64,000 nt of DNA, taken from NCBI GenBank assembly GCA_016165875.1, contig JABBOT010000030.1, positions 248,001 through 312,000 on the forward strand. Reading direction: 5' to 3'. Below, in pieces: positions 49,401 to 60,200 of this stretch (its first letter is position 1; the number at the start of each line of letters is the position of its first letter). Source of the DNA: Acanthopleura granulata (lineage: Eukaryota > Mollusca > Polyplacophora > Chitonida > Chitonidae). Below the pieces are notes generated by a model. The model worked only from the letters and a program-made list of their open reading frames with translations, searched no databases and had not been told where the DNA came from. The position numbers and the translations under genes are program-made.

Positions 49401-52400
49401 CAGAGTCTCAAGTTTCAGAAGCATTTACTCCTTTGATAAATTGTAAGAAATAAATAAATGAATAAATAAATTGAATTATTTAAGCGGATAATATTTAATG
49501 ATCTGTCATCTGGTATATTCTTCACTTTAGTGGGTTTTTTTTTACTTGTCAATTTATCACCATCATGATATCATTTACCATATTTAAGTATTTGCCTAGG
49601 TAACATAGGACATGCTTTACCTCGGCGTATAGAGCAGTCAAATCCAGTAAAACTTGGATCACAGTAACAAATTTCCTCGACCGCCGATGCTCCACTGGGC
49701 CGATAACACCTGCCCCCTCTCGTGGAGCAGGCTACACTAAGGCACTGCGGAAGGAAGGTTGATTGGGCGTTGCCTGTAGGGAGTGGAAAAAGGATGTACG
49801 GAAGTTGTATCAAACCAAGACATAACGAACCAAAGAAAGTTTACATTTGATTTCAACGGTAAGGTGTTATCTTTTACATGTGACAATTTTCCAACTATCA
49901 CACTGACGTCGCTGTTCCGGTTTTACTGTCTATAATGTAGTCTTTTGTACTGTTTTCTTGCATAAACCTATGACCTGTCGATGGGCTAAGCATCCCCGAG
50001 GCCTCGTGAATGTCATATTTACACATTCTGGCACCGTTATGTCAAAGGGGTAGATTTTCCCTCTCAACTGAGACTCGGTCCCAATCTGATGTGATTATTG
50101 CTTTCTTGCATGTAATGAGTAATACGTCAACAGTTTACCCGCTAATCGTCATCGTAAAAGCAGGAGTGAATGATAAAAACTACATAGCTATGGTCCGAAT
50201 CTTATCAAGCCGTGACCTATGTGTAACCTTTTTTGTCATTTGCACGGGGCCTATTAAACTGAATTTGCCTCATTAAAACATACGGCTTAGCTAACATCTA
50301 GATTTTTTTTTCGTATAACAAGCAGAAGGCCAGTGTGTCTAGAGTAACGTTATCATATAAAAAAAATTACGGTACGAGAGTAGAACCAGAGCAACAGCGT
50401 GTAATAATCAACAAATGGTCACATGTGACTTTGGCCTCCTGTCAATTTACCTCAGTTATTGTAGTGTTTTGGTAATTGCTTGAAAAGCAACAACTTACAT
50501 GAAATCAGACACCTTCGACTTAAATGCGCTTGTACTTCATAAAGAGCGTTTGCGATGCTAGTAAGACAAAAGCTCGATCGATTAAGATTGGTCAAGAGTT
50601 ATTTACCATAATCAACGAGTAAGTACATGTATCCCCAAGACCTGGCCCCAGGATAACGAAGATATCTCAGAGGTGCGTCAGACTTTGTCTTAACTTCAAA
50701 ACAGTTCACCACGCTAATTTGTGACTCGCCTGAAGAAATATTTTTACCAACAAGACAAGTCAAAGACATAGGAAAGCTTCATGGTTAAAATGAAAACTAC
50801 CGTAATACTACAAGCTACACCTAATTCCAAGACAACTTCGTAATCCTGGGCCATTTGCATTGCTTCTATGTAGCATAGCTAGCTGGTCACCCATGTTCAT
50901 TACTATACCGCCCAGCATCTGTCAGATAGATTGAAGTTCACGGTGACAATTTCACTTCAGTTTCCAACTTCTGGCAGGCGGAGGAGTATGTGTAGGGTAG
51001 GGTAAAATTTTCGCGGTCCATCGCCTGTCAGAAGTTATAATTGAACACCACGGTGGATGTTGGCTCAATAAGTTCGATTATTCGTGAAAGAAGGATTACC
51101 GGTGGTGACTGAAGGCATGATTACATCCGGTCGACTTAAGGAATCGGCTAATGTCAACTGTAACGTAAGGTTAGAGCAATTATTTGATTTATTTATTTAG
51201 CTGATTGCAGTTTTACGCCGTACTGAAGAGTATTTCCCTTATACGACGGCGGCCAGCATGACGGTATGAGGAAACCGGGTAGAGAGCGGGGGAAGCCCAC
51301 GACCATTCGCAGGTTGCTGACAGACATTCCCACGTAAGGGGGAGAGGAAGCCAGCATGAACTGGGCTTGAACTGACAGCTAACGCATTACTTGTAGGCTT
51401 CTGGGTTATTACAGCGTGTTAGGGCGCTGACCGAGGGAGCCACGGAGGCCCGCTGTTATTTGAAGTGAAATTGTCACCCTGGATGCTGGGCGCTACGGTA
51501 ACGTACCTGGGCGACGAGATGGCTATGATAGCTTTTATATGACTTGTTTTGTTAAATGTTATAACATAGGATTTCTTATATCAGTGACTTTTAATAAAAT
51601 ACAATTAAGATCACTGCACTTTCTAGCTTAATTCTGTTTTTGCCATGGCATGACAGGTGGCGGCTTGTGTACATGTGCCTGGGTCTTTCATGTTATTGTG
51701 TATACATGTATTAAATGTGATGACAACACAGCTTTTTGAGTAATTCTAGACCGGTGAGGCCACCGATATTACATTTAACATCATTACAATTTTCCCCGTT
51801 CTCTTCTTGAGCTAATTCTGCTTAAGGGGGAGTGTAAGTTGTTACGTCTTTAACACATATGAACAGCTATAACAAAACCTTAACTGACGTAAATTGACAA
51901 AAGGCCGGATTCCACAGATTTCGTGTCACCATTTGCTGGGTGTCACAGTTTCGTCCACTGCTCTGGTTAGTCTTTTATTTTTTAGCACTGAGGAAACACT
52001 GGAACTTACTGGCCAATCGACAGTCGTGACCCGCTCGGCCGGCATTACAAGAGCAGTTGCCGGTAATTGAACTGCAGGAGCCACTGAAAGAACAGCTGCT
52101 GGTATAGCGACGACAGTCAAACGACCAGTACTCGTCCGGGGAGTATGTCACTTGGCAATCTGAAACCAAAACAATAATCAGAATAAAAATCATAATAATA
52201 AAACAAAAACAACCTATACGATTGAAAATGTAAATCAGTGCCAATATATATGAATGACAGTGTGGGAAGAGAAGGTTAGCGCGCTAGTACAGCGTGATGA
52301 CCCAGGTGGCTCTCATTAAGTCCAGCTCATGTTGGATTCCCCTGCGGCCATACATGGGAAGATCCAGTAGTAAACTGCGAATCGTCGTGGGTTTCCTTCT

Positions 52401-53935
52401 AGCTCTGCCCGGTTTCCTTCCACCATTCTCCTGGCCACCGTGATATCAGTGAAATATTTTTAAGAGCGGCGTAAAGCACCAATTAAATAAATAAATAAAC
52501 GAAAGTGACGGTTGCGATCAAAGAATGCAGCAACACATGCACACTAAAAGAAATAAAGGCGAAAAGTCAAAATAATATTTTGCATTATTTATCCAGTTTA
52601 ACTTTACTTTATCTATACAATCTGAAACAAAACAGAAAAAATAAAAATACTTGACCAATTTAAATCCATGCTGGTTTATCAGGGGGTATAGTTTACAATG
52701 CTCAGCATAATATTTCATTGAAAGCAAAGTGATAATTTTATTTGAAGAATTTTGTAAGAAATTTGTTTTAAAAATGCACAGGATGTGAATTAAAGGGGAA
52801 AACTTATTTTTTCATATCGTTGTCTTTCTTAATTATTCCCTTATTTTTTAAATCAGAAATATTTTTAGATCAGTGAATGGTATTGTCTGGTGAATGAATA
52901 CAACCAAAGTGGTTGGAAATCAGTATATCAGATGAGGGCTGATTGTATAGCCTCAAATAGAAAAGAATACACAAAAATGAAGTGGGACCAACGTGGCCGA
53001 GGGGGATTAGCGCGATAGGACAGGGTAATGAAGCAGGTGCCTCTCACAAATGCGACGCTGTGAGTTTAAGGTCAGCTCACGCCAGCAACTTGCGGATGGT
53101 GGATGGTTTCCTCTGGGCTTTCCTGGTTTTCTCTCATCATAATGCTTGTGAAATAATAAGTGAAATATTCTTGAGCACGGCGTAAAACACTAACGAAATA
53201 AATAAATAAATAAATAAACAAAAATTATCGTGTAATCAAGCATTCTGTTTACTGACCTCAAACAATCATTAAACGACGTAACACATTAAAACGTTTCCAC
53301 ACATATGTAACATATTTTATTTCCACACTTAGGGAATGCGAATAATTCTGTCTTAACAGAGTACATCAAAAATGTGGAAGTATGGTTCGTATTTTGACCC
53401 AGCTTGCACTTTTCAATTTTGGGTCTACGTAACTTTGCTAGGTTTTCTGTTGTTTTGTTATATTTACAGCTGCGATGCGTTTATTCGCTAATTGTAGTCC
53501 TTGAATACATTATTCACTACATTATCTGCAATATACCATGCAATTAGGTGAATAGTGGGACTTAATGTTGATGTACCAAATGCATCAAGAGTTTAAATTG
53601 CCAGGCTTCTGTCACAGATATCAACAGCTGAAACGTCCGGACATCAGTCACATGTACACAGTTTAAAAAGGACAGGCTTCACGTAACCAAAAGTCCTGAC
53701 TTCAGTCACAGGCTTAAAACATTTTAAAGGACAGTAGTCCTATTGTGTAGCACGTACCCAAACAGTTCATAAGACTATACTTTACAGAAGCACGAGTTTA
53801 AAATTCCAGAGTGCACTCACTAAATGTATAATGCAGTTTATTGTGCAAAGTTTTGTATTTGTTGTCTTTGTACATACCAATCCCAGCGAGTAAACCAAGT
53901 AGAAGAAAAAGTCCCACAACGTGCGCCATCTTCAT
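40252..53935 (-). CDS. Gene B: EGF and ZP-domain transmembrane protein, 10 coding exons
   Basis: The joined exons are 53878-53935, 52010-52159, 49621-49773, 48668-48915, 47887-48020, 45495-45649, 44321-44402, 42393-42555, 41772-41934 and 40252-40418 (1473 bp). All introns are GT-AG and all junctions are phase-consistent. Order of parts: signal peptide, two EGF-like domains, ZP-N, ZP-C, a furin-type site (RRRR), an external hydrophobic patch (GMVYMLYVTG), a transmembrane helix and a short tail. In the ZP family, cleavage at such a site releases the ectodomain, which then polymerises into filaments of egg coats, apical matrices or mucus-like layers. That use is known for the family; the tissue here cannot be told. 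Sequons include NLS, NVT, NTS and NTT. Introns are full of SINEs and fold-back repeats. Confidence 0.87.
40648..40940. mobile_element. Fold-back MITE with about 40-bp inverted arms
   Basis: The left arm (40666-40706) TATCACTCTGACGTTGCAG... matches the reverse complement of 40853-40894. Inside lies a second inverted pair (GCGAAAAGTACG at about 40738 and CGTACTTTTCGC at about 40816). It sits in the last intron of gene B. Arm-like fragments recur at 27240-27350, 28660-28730, 48540-48660, 49870-49930, 50370-50465 and 51860-51975. Confidence 0.75.
41772..41934 (-). CDS. Gene B exon 9: furin-type cleavage site and hydrophobic patch
   Basis: A 163-bp exon, phase 0 in and phase 1 out. It encodes the last ZP-C cysteine (SLCSG), then NYGRRRREAN, a consensus furin-type site, an NTT sequon and GMVYMLYVTG, which fits the external hydrophobic patch that blocks premature polymerisation in ZP proteins. 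Confidence 0.83.
42393..42555 (-). CDS. Gene B exon 8: ZP-C core
   Basis: A 163-bp exon, phase 2 in and phase 0 out. It encodes VDVIAFRMEASRVVNVTCEY and then TLCPQTC. The F-x-F/FRM segment followed by C-x3-LC is characteristic of ZP-C. The leader part begins CRTQDALAIV. Confidence 0.85.
42565..42662. repeat. (TTA)n-type trinucleotide tract
   Basis: An imperfect TTATTA/TTG tract that produces a false poly-Leu reading frame, immediately upstream in transcript sense of gene B exon 8. Confidence 0.88.
42955..43085 (+). mobile_element. SINE, head missing
   Basis: CACTATAATGCTGACCGCCG, TCGTATAAGTGAAATA, GTAAAACGCAAATC and an AATAAATA tail, in a gene B intron of plus orientation. Confidence 0.75.
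43620..43922 (-). mobile_element. Second tRNA-derived SINE family (Meta-SINE-like)
   Basis: On the minus strand the head has an A-box-like GGTGGCTTGATGGTTAGAGG and a B box CCCGGTTCAAGCACGAG. The body then contains CCAAAATTTTAAAAATGGTA and a central GGTGTCCTCGGTCTGATGTT. The resemblance to widespread invertebrate Meta-type SINEs is from memory. Confidence 0.6.
44321..44402 (-). CDS. Gene B exon 7: ZP-C cysteine segment
   Basis: An 82-bp exon, phase 1 in and phase 2 out, encoding NNRDFRLDSCYARPG and then FPIITNR. The acceptor after CTCTCTTTTCTCGTCAG was chosen over the nearer AACAG because only it keeps the frame. The short open stretch is easy to miss in ORF scans. Confidence 0.78.
44570..44700. 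repeat. Short direct repeat in gene B intron
   Basis: CAACACCATAGAAAGAGCAT occurs twice (near 44582 and 44649). Between them is a segment (ATCGCATGCG-GTAAAGATGA) that recurs near 45220. Confidence 0.6.
44752..45009 (+). mobile_element. Full-length tRNA-derived SINE (RUDI/V-SINE-like)
   Basis: This is the best reference copy. It has a head with A box (TGGCTCAGTTGGTTAACGTG) and B box (GAGTTTAAGTCCAGC), a conserved body (TTCCTCTCCGGCCGTACGTG, then CCCGATTTCCTCCCGCCATA), and a tail (AGTACAGCGTAAAACACCAA). It lies in a gene B intron. Other SINE entries were recognised by similarity to this pattern. Confidence 0.88.
45050..45310. repeat. Interspersed repeat of unknown class
   Basis: GGCTAAGCATCCCCGAGG recurs near 49992. 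ATGTTATTGTGTACACAT-type sequence with AAATGTGATGACA recurs near 51690. GGGTAGG-TAAAATTTTC recurs near 50998. So it is a dispersed family, possibly linked to the fold-back MITEs. Confidence 0.5.
45495..45649 (-). CDS. Gene B exon 6: ZP linker and start of ZP-C
   Basis: A 155-bp exon, phase 2 in and phase 1 out. It encodes GGNPQIVNVTRM, the linker, and then VGDPISFVFRINTS, which resembles the ZP-C opening. The donor is A|GTAAGT; the other possible GT here would break the frame with exon 7. Confidence 0.8.
45855..46078 (-). mobile_element. Third tRNA-headed SINE-like repeat
   Basis: The minus strand reads TGTCTCGTTGGCGTGGTGGA, TAGAGCGTCCGC and then ACCGGGATCATTCCTCG, which fits an A box and a degraded B box. 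The body differs from the other two families. Confidence 0.5.
46986..47012 (-). repeat. C-rich tract, G-quadruplex motif on minus strand
   Basis: CCCGCCCCCCCTCCCCTCCC continues with CTCCCCC; the minus strand has four runs of at least four G with one-base loops. It lies in the gene B intron between exons 5 and 6. Confidence 0.75.
47196..47365 (-). mobile_element. SINE, head missing
   Basis: TTTATTTGATTGGTGTTTTA, GGCGGGAGGAGACCGGGC and GGTTGCTGGCAGACCTTCCC, in the gene B intron. Confidence 0.78.
47575..47712 (-). mobile_element. SINE, head missing, with (TTGA)n next to its tail
   Basis: TTGATTGATTGATT, then TTATTTGATTGGTGTTTTAC and ACCCACGACCATCCGCAGG. Confidence 0.75.
47887..48020 (-). CDS. 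Gene B exon 5: ZP-N second part
   Basis: A 134-bp exon, phase 0 in and phase 2 out. It encodes RHCYTVRLMYAQGIL and then YQFCCTETG, which fits the late ZP-N strands (the Y-x-F-x-C-type region). The acceptor follows TTATCTTTCCAG. Confidence 0.82.
48153..48290 (-). mobile_element. Diverged SINE
   Basis: TTTATTTATTTCATTCGTGT, then GCGGCCAGCATTATGGCGAG; it lies between gene B exons 4 and 5. Confidence 0.65.
48540..48660. repeat. Arm fragment of the fold-back MITE family
   Basis: Contains AAATGACAAGTGGCCGG, then CAACTATCACACTGC and GCTCTGCTTTTTCTCTC, matching other family members. It abuts the donor side of gene B exon 4. Confidence 0.6.
48668..48915 (-). CDS. Gene B exon 4: ZP-N first part
   Basis: A 248-bp exon, phase 1 in and phase 0 out. 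It opens the ZP domain with LVCSNDDMVIQLYPQHSL (conserved Cys then the first beta strand), then NPLC and GGPCYS. The donor is GTAAGT. Confidence 0.85.
49115..49315 (+). mobile_element. SINE, rearranged 5' part
   Basis: CCAGCAACGTGCGGATGGTC, CAGTTTCCTCCCACCTTAAT and AAACATCAATCAAATAATAA. Confidence 0.7.
49621..49773 (-). CDS. Gene B exon 3: EGF-like domain 2
   Basis: A 153-bp phase 1-1 exon with an EGF cysteine pattern: CLSVAC, GGRC, then CYCDPSFTGFDCSIRRG. The final CxC-x-P-x-F-x-G-x-x-C is typical of EGF. It lies directly before the ZP domain, a common arrangement in ZP proteins. Confidence 0.85.
49870..50465. repeat. Fold-back MITE family member, arms in opposite orientation
   Basis: The left arm at 49880-49935 (CCAACTATCACACTGACGTC) and the right arm at 50375-50465 (AGAGCAACAGCGTGTAATAA, then TCAATTTACCTCAGTTATTG) face each other and could be the two ends of one element of about 600 bp. 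It lies in the gene B intron between exons 2 and 3. Confidence 0.5.
51183..51455 (-). mobile_element. Full-length SINE in first half of gene B
   Basis: Tail to head is complete (TTTTACGCCGTACTGAAGAG to GGAGCCACGGAGGCCCGC). Confidence 0.85.
51850..51985. repeat. Arm fragment of the fold-back MITE family beside exon 2
   Basis: Carries CCTTAACTGACGTAAATTGA, then GATTTCGTGTCACCATTTGC and GCTCTGGTTAGTC. It lies within about 30 bp of the gene B exon 2 donor. Confidence 0.5.
52010..52159 (-). CDS. Gene B exon 2: cysteine-rich / EGF-like domain 1
   Basis: A 150-bp phase 1-1 exon with eight cysteines, starting DCQVTYSPDEYW and ending CSCNAGRAGHDCRL. The last four cysteines follow the EGF ending (C-x-C-x8-C). 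The acceptor follows TTTTGGTTTCAG. Confidence 0.82.
52266..52500 (+). mobile_element. Near full-length SINE
   Basis: AGGTTAGCGCGCTAGTACAG through the body to an AAATAAATAAATAAAC tail, about 100 bp from the gene B exon 2 acceptor. Confidence 0.82.
52985..53222 (+). mobile_element. SINE with internal deletion
   Basis: The head (GGGGGATTAGCGCGATAGGA) and tail (GCACGGCGTAAAACACTAAC, AATA repeats) are present; part of the body is lost. Confidence 0.78.
53878..53935 (-). CDS. Gene B exon 1: signal peptide
   Basis: Encodes MKMAHVVGLFLLLGLLAGIG and ends in phase 1 at GTATGT. The ATG at 53935 is taken because it gives the basic residue before the hydrophobic core; the ATG at 53929 would also work. 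It joins exon 2 in frame. Confidence 0.8.
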
Positions 53936-54239
53936 CTGAAAATGAAGTGAAACGGAAATACATTAATTTGTCTTTCCTCATGTAAGTCCCTCGCATTGTG
54001 CACGGTAGAAAGCGCCGAGGTTTTAATGCAACCCAGCATTTGGCTAGTTGGTTGATTTCAGTTTCTGGCGTGTTTACTTAGCTGGTTGACGTGCTTCGCA
54101 GAAAATACAAAAATACGGATCAGTAGTCAGCTATGCATGTCAAATGTTACTCAGACGTAGATAAATAAGACCACCACACTGAACATCCACATACATGCAC
54201 GGCAAAAAATACTCTTCAATTACAAAAGATTAAAAAGGG

Positions 54240-54242
<3 letters not shown>

Positions 54243-54271
<29 letters not shown>
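54243..54271. repeat. (TA)n microsatellite
   Basis: About 14 TA units abutting a SINE head. Confidence 0.9.
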
Positions 54272-54276
<5 letters not shown>

Positions 54277-54518
54277 CGTGGATCAGTCGGTTAGCGCGCT
54301 ATCACACCAATGCGGTCGCTGTGCGTTCAAGTCCAGCTCATGCTGGCATCCTCTCCGGCCGTAAATGAGAAGGCCTGCCAGCAACCTTGGGATGGTCGTG
54401 GGTTCCCCCCGCGCTCTGCTCGGTTTCCTCCCACCATAATGCTGGCTGCCGTCGTATAAGTGCAAGATTCATGAGTACGGCGTAAAACACCAACCAAATA
54501 AATAAATAAATATATACA
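54272..54518 (+). mobile_element. Full-length SINE directly after a (TA)n run
   Basis: GTGGATCAGTCGGTTAGCGC, GTTCAAGTCCAGCTCATGCT and an AATAAATAAATA tail. Confidence 0.85.
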
Positions 54519-54519
54519 C

Positions 54520-57110
54520 AACTGACTCGGCAATGCAAGGAAATTTGTGCTCAGCCGTTTGTTTGCCTTTAGACTAAAAGAGATAAATTTGCCAGAAATA
54601 AAACACAACCACACCCCCGTGCTAAAGATAAAGGTTGCCTTCACGCCCAATGGCTTCCGTCACATGTGGATGGCCATTAGCCAATTATCATACCGTCGTC
54701 GATGTTTTGGCTTGACACACTACGCCGTAGAATTTTATATTGTAAATCCAGCGAGTACTACTCTGATGCAACCTCAAATAAATCAGCAGACTTGCTAAGG
54801 AATGAAATGTCCAAGGGCTAAGGCAGCGAAAGTATTAATCAGCCCCCAATCACGTTCGCCACAATATGATTTGAAATACTGTCAATGTGGCGTTAAGCCC
54901 TAATCATTCACCCATTCAAATCAAATAGGAGATTATGCGCTTAACTTCCTTAGGATACGATTGATGAAGAAGTAAATGGTACAGAATGACCTGTTCCTAT
55001 TAAGGGCGGGCAGCCCAGTGGGAACTGGATTTGGCTAGGCTAAAACAAGGCGTACTTGGGCCCTGAAACGTTATGATCTCGAAATCCGAAGACACCAAAC
55101 ATAATGGCCTTTGCTGTTTCGAAAGTAGGTAATTCAAGTTTTGGTCACATTGCATGCTTTTCGTATTGCTTTGATATAAATAGTTATATCAACGATACGG
55201 AATACAGCAATGTAGCGTATACAAGGAATCATCAAAAGTTGCTTTGTTTTGTTTGTTTGTTTTTTTGTTGTTGTGGTTGTTTTTGTTTTTTGTTTTGTTT
55301 TTTGTTTTTTGCAAATATCATTTGAATTTCGGTCTCGATCATGGAGGATTTGTAAGAGGTTAACGTAGACGTGTTTTATCTTGTCGATTTCAGCAATACC
55401 AATCACGACCAGCGGAAGATTCCACAAATCAAAGTGTAAAACCCCAAATTCGTAGACGATCCATAAACCGTAAAGATCGCTTTAAGTGAACAATTCGCGA
55501 GAGAACGCTAGTTACAGTGCCATTGCTGACGTAAGTCAAAATATGTAAAACGATTTTCGAGCTTAATTTAAACCCTCTCACCAATCTTATCTTAAGACAA
55601 ATGTGCTAAACTTTCATCTTTGACTGCGTAAGGCTAATGACTGGGAGGAAGTTTTAAACTTTGACTTACGTTAGAAACAGCTTTGTTGAGTAACATACCT
55701 GAAACGAAACTGCCGAAGTGACACCTACTGTAGTTGTGCGTCGCCTTGGAAGTTACGACTGAAGTAGCTTTACACCCTGTTCGTAACACGGGTCATATAA
55801 ACGGATGCAAATTGCAAACAGTTAACCATGTTTACGTCCGCAAATTATGACTTCTTTTGTATGTCACAGATTTGTCGTTTCCCCACTGTTAGTCGAGCAC
55901 ACCTCACGGTTGCATCCGCAATACAATCTTCATTGCTGTCTGCCCTTTTTCCGCCTTTTTAGAGCAGGCCACACTCAACCTGTCTATTCACGGGACTGTA
56001 ATGAGAATAACGTTGCTAGGAGCAACCAACCAATGTGCCACTGACCCTTTTAACGGATTTCGCTTAAAAAGCTATAATCAATGCTTCACCTTCTATTCAC
56101 CCGTGATGATGATAAAATTCAATGTGCGGTTCCCTGATACATACGGAATGAGTAAAGTAATTACCAGAGAGATTGATCGGAAAAAATATCATCAATGGCG
56201 AAACAACATTAGAAGTCGACAGTACATGGCATTTCACTTTTTCCATCTTACTCCAGATTTTTTGAATATCTCAAATCGACGAATTTAATTATATCTCATG
56301 TCACCAGACGAAGCAAGAAAAGTCTGGATTTTTTTTTCGTTAACATGTCCCTAGCCTTCTGTAAAACGTGACAACAACTATGTAGTTTATTAATGTCCAG
56401 GTCCATAAATGTTTGGTTTTAATATTTTCTGTCTCATTTTCCTTTCGGAACCTCGCCATGATATGTGGCTAAAACTTTGCCGATGGGGAGCTAAGCCACA
56501 ACCATTCAATCCTTTCGGCACGAAAAGTGCGGGAGATAACGTTGGGGGGGTTTTTTTTGGACAGTGTAATGCATTTTTTACGTTGAAATCAGATCTATGT
56601 AGAATTTCAGTGTATCGTCATTGTTATTATTATTGTTGTGGTTGCATTAGTGTTGTCGTTATAACGTTACTACCACCATAATTAACCCACTGACGCAGTG
56701 AAACTAGTGATATGACAGAAGATAATTTCAAAGCGTTTGTCAACCACCTATACAGACCCAAAATAATGCGAAATATGGAAACCCAAAGCGACGCCGATAA
56801 CAATCCTTAAAGCGATGTTAAACCTCAAACAAGGAAATAGCCGATTTTTGCCCGATAATACCGTGTGTGACTTAGAGCATAGATTAAACAAAAGGAACAA
56901 ATTAGGCTATGACGCTGTCTTAGTTGAAAATCACGACGTTTTGGGGTACTATTCTGGGGTGCCCACAACCTCTAAATCCCACTGAAAGATACCGTATCGA
57001 CTGCCCGACCAAATATAATGTCCGTTCCCCGTTTGATATCATCCGGACTCTACACCTATTTATAGGGCCGTCGTATTCTTTTTTATGAAAAATTTGAGAA
57101 ATCAGAGTTC
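54520..57110. other. Upstream of gene B, no gene seen
   Basis: Includes a T/G-rich low-complexity tract (55235-55315). Open frames here lack coding features. The gene B promoter is probably between 53940 and about 55700. Confidence 0.4.
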
Positions 57111-57114
57111 TCAG

Positions 57115-57295
57115 AATACTTGTTTATTTATTTATTGATCGATTAGAGTTTTACGTCGCGTACAAAAATATGAGTTCTAGAAAAGAACCACTTCATCCAG
57201 TACACGCATGAAAAACCCTCACACTTAAAGCTACAGCCGAACGGTGATGAGCTGCATTCGGGTATTCGAACCCACTGGTGATGGCTAGGTAATTT
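57115..57295 (-). mobile_element. SINE-like repeat, different body
   Basis: A (TTTA)n tail with TTTTACGTCGCG, and a B-box-like GGGTTCGAATACCCGAATGC read on the minus strand. The body does not match the common SINE. Confidence 0.45.
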
Positions 57296-57299
57296 TTCG

Positions 57300-60200
57300 A
57301 CAACATTGGGTGCACATACTGAAAATAATGATCATTAGAAATTTCACATATTAGTTTCAACGAGAACGTGACACCACTTGACATCATAACATGAACGGTT
57401 TAAATACTCCTAATGTTTCGCACAGAGTTAAACATCCGTGTACTCGAATTTTCATGTACATGTATAAATGAGAATAGTTACCAATTTTGAAATCATTTGA
57501 AGTATGAGGTTATATTATTTTTTCACGACACTTTAATATGTAATTATGCACTTTGCAGGCATGTCTAGTCTGTAGGAGCTGGACGATTGTGAACTGCAGA
57601 ATTATTTTGCTCGACCCACACATATACACATATGTATGAAATTCATATGAAATGCCGGGCGTTACAAGCCACGCCCGATTGTTTGTCTTGACTGCCTGGC
57701 CATCTTTATACACACATTCACCTACGCCACGTGTTTGCTTTTTAAAAGCATTCAAATAGGCCGTACTTAACATACTGAACTATATTTGGCCTTTATTCAG
57801 CTTTTCTGTAGGAGCAAGATTACTTGCCATTTCATAGGTTTCGGAAAATAGCCTTATTTGTATATGAGCAGTTACAGATATGGACGAGGCGCAATGTATG
57901 GGTGATGGTTACAGAAAACTGGAACATATATGTACATGCACCTATGACCTTCAGGGTATGTATAGATAAGGGTTTTCCTTTATGTCATGAAAGAGGGAAT
58001 ATCCGTATTTATGACATAGACGAAATGTAGCACCTAGAACGATACTTTCAGTTTGAACAGGCCAGAAAGATGCCAGAATGATATTCCAGTTGACATGAAT
58101 TCTACGGTGTCCTATACCCCACCATGCGTTACACACATACATGTATTACAGTGCGTATTAAAAACAGGCTAATACATGTTCGAAAATCACACAAATGGAC
58201 GACTGGAATCTTTAAAATGGATTCAGTGCTAACTATACTTGATCCCCCCCCAGGGGTGAAATTTGATTATTATTATTTTTATTTCACAATCAATTCTCCA
58301 TTCTCCTCTATCTTTCAGCGTGACACAAGCGTGCATTTCATTAAAGACAAAGTGTTAAGTGGGTGACATTAAATTGCAATACGTGTATTCTAGACATCCG
58401 ACGGTAACCATTCCCGATCTGCGTGATTTATTTTAAGGACGGTTAGTTCGCTATACAAATCAAAGACACGAGTTGAATGACGTAAGATGTGACTAGGGGC
58501 CCGTGAGCGTGATCGCACGATGGATGTACGAATTAACAGCTGCAGTCAAAGCGCAACTGAGATACATATTTGATCAACGACACCCCATACATACTGAAAC
58601 GGTACACCATTCGGAAGCTGATTTTATTCATCCATCCTGAGCATTTATTACGTCTTTCGTCATCACTGAAAACTGTTGACAGCTTAAATTTGCATGAATA
58701 CGTCCTAATTTCTTTATGTTATATATTTTCTTGGTTCTGAGGTGGCTTGTGTTATTGGTGGGTTTTGGAAACCGGCCTTCCGATTATTGACACGGACAGT
58801 TTGATTGACGGCTGGTATACGAATCTCGGTTTCCACGCCTAGGTTCTGTGGCCAGGCGGTTAGCGTGATTGCGCGGCACAACCGATCGTGCATGGTCGTT
58901 TCACCAAATCGATCGCTGTGAGTCCAACACGGGCCTTCTTCAACCAAACTGACAAACTGGTGTACAACGAAGGTTTCTTTACCTTTTTATACCTCCAACA
59001 GAATCTTTAATGATCAAGTTTAACTAAACATGGAACACGACAGCATTTAATGCTTATTTTAGTCGCATGTTGATAGATATTTTTACACGATAACATACCA
59101 AAAGTCGTTAGTCTGTGAGGTTAAATCATTCTGTTTGTCAAGGAAATCTTACCCTGTCTTCTGAAGACTGTGAGATTCTACGAGTCTAATATAAAAGAAG
59201 CCTGTTGAAAGTAAACTATAATTGCCACCTTTTCTTTTCTGATCAGAAGAGCATTTCCTTCATTTCCGAGCTCATTTTTAAATAGAATGTTAAAATAATT
59301 TAACATTTTAAATTTTATAATGATGTTTTAAGAGGAGCGCCATCGTTCGGGCGCATAATATTAGTTAAATGTATGGGGTCTGTAAGTCTTATATGAGGCT
59401 TGTGGATTCCATATAGTCCAGTATCCTCTCACTCAGTCACCATGTAACGACTTTATCACAGGGAAAACCCTAAAATCTACACTGAAATTTGTTTTCTTGA
59501 AAAGCAAAAGAATCTTCAACAGTAATTTCCTGTCGTGTCGAAGAGATTTAAAACGCCAAGTAGTGATCTGGGAATTATAACGTCAACATTCCGGCGTTGA
59601 TTTTGTTTTGTCACACTGTGAGTGTGACGTTATGAATCATCAGACGTATATAGCAGTCGCTGCAGGTGTAGAGATATAAACGTCTGTCAAGTGACCATTA
59701 TTCTCCCATGAAAAGCAGAGGATTTTGTCTGATGCTGAATAATGTTACACACTCCGTTCGTTTTGAGTCATCAATGACTGTCATATAAAAATGATTACCT
59801 GGGAACAAACTTTATTCTTATGTATATAACAACAGCTATTTTTGGCCGCCTGTTACCACAGTACACACTAACAAAAAATTTCACTTTTAATGTGATGTCA
59901 TTCTGAGGTATGGTGAATGCCCCGAAATGCATTTAAAGACCCGTGCATACAAATAGTGCCTATAGACGATTTACGGCGTGTTCAAGTTGTGGAAATGCAT
60001 GCACAGAGCAAGAGTAAATTTTTACACAGCTATACGTGGTTCTACTTTATGAATATTTTAATATTTTACCATAAATTAAGGCAGTCATGTATTCAGAGGG
60101 TTGGGTGTTGCCCTCTTAGGAGTTACACTAAGTTTTACATCATTGGTCGTAATCTGAGAAAAATGATATCATTCAGCCGCCAATTCGATTTTTCATGTTA

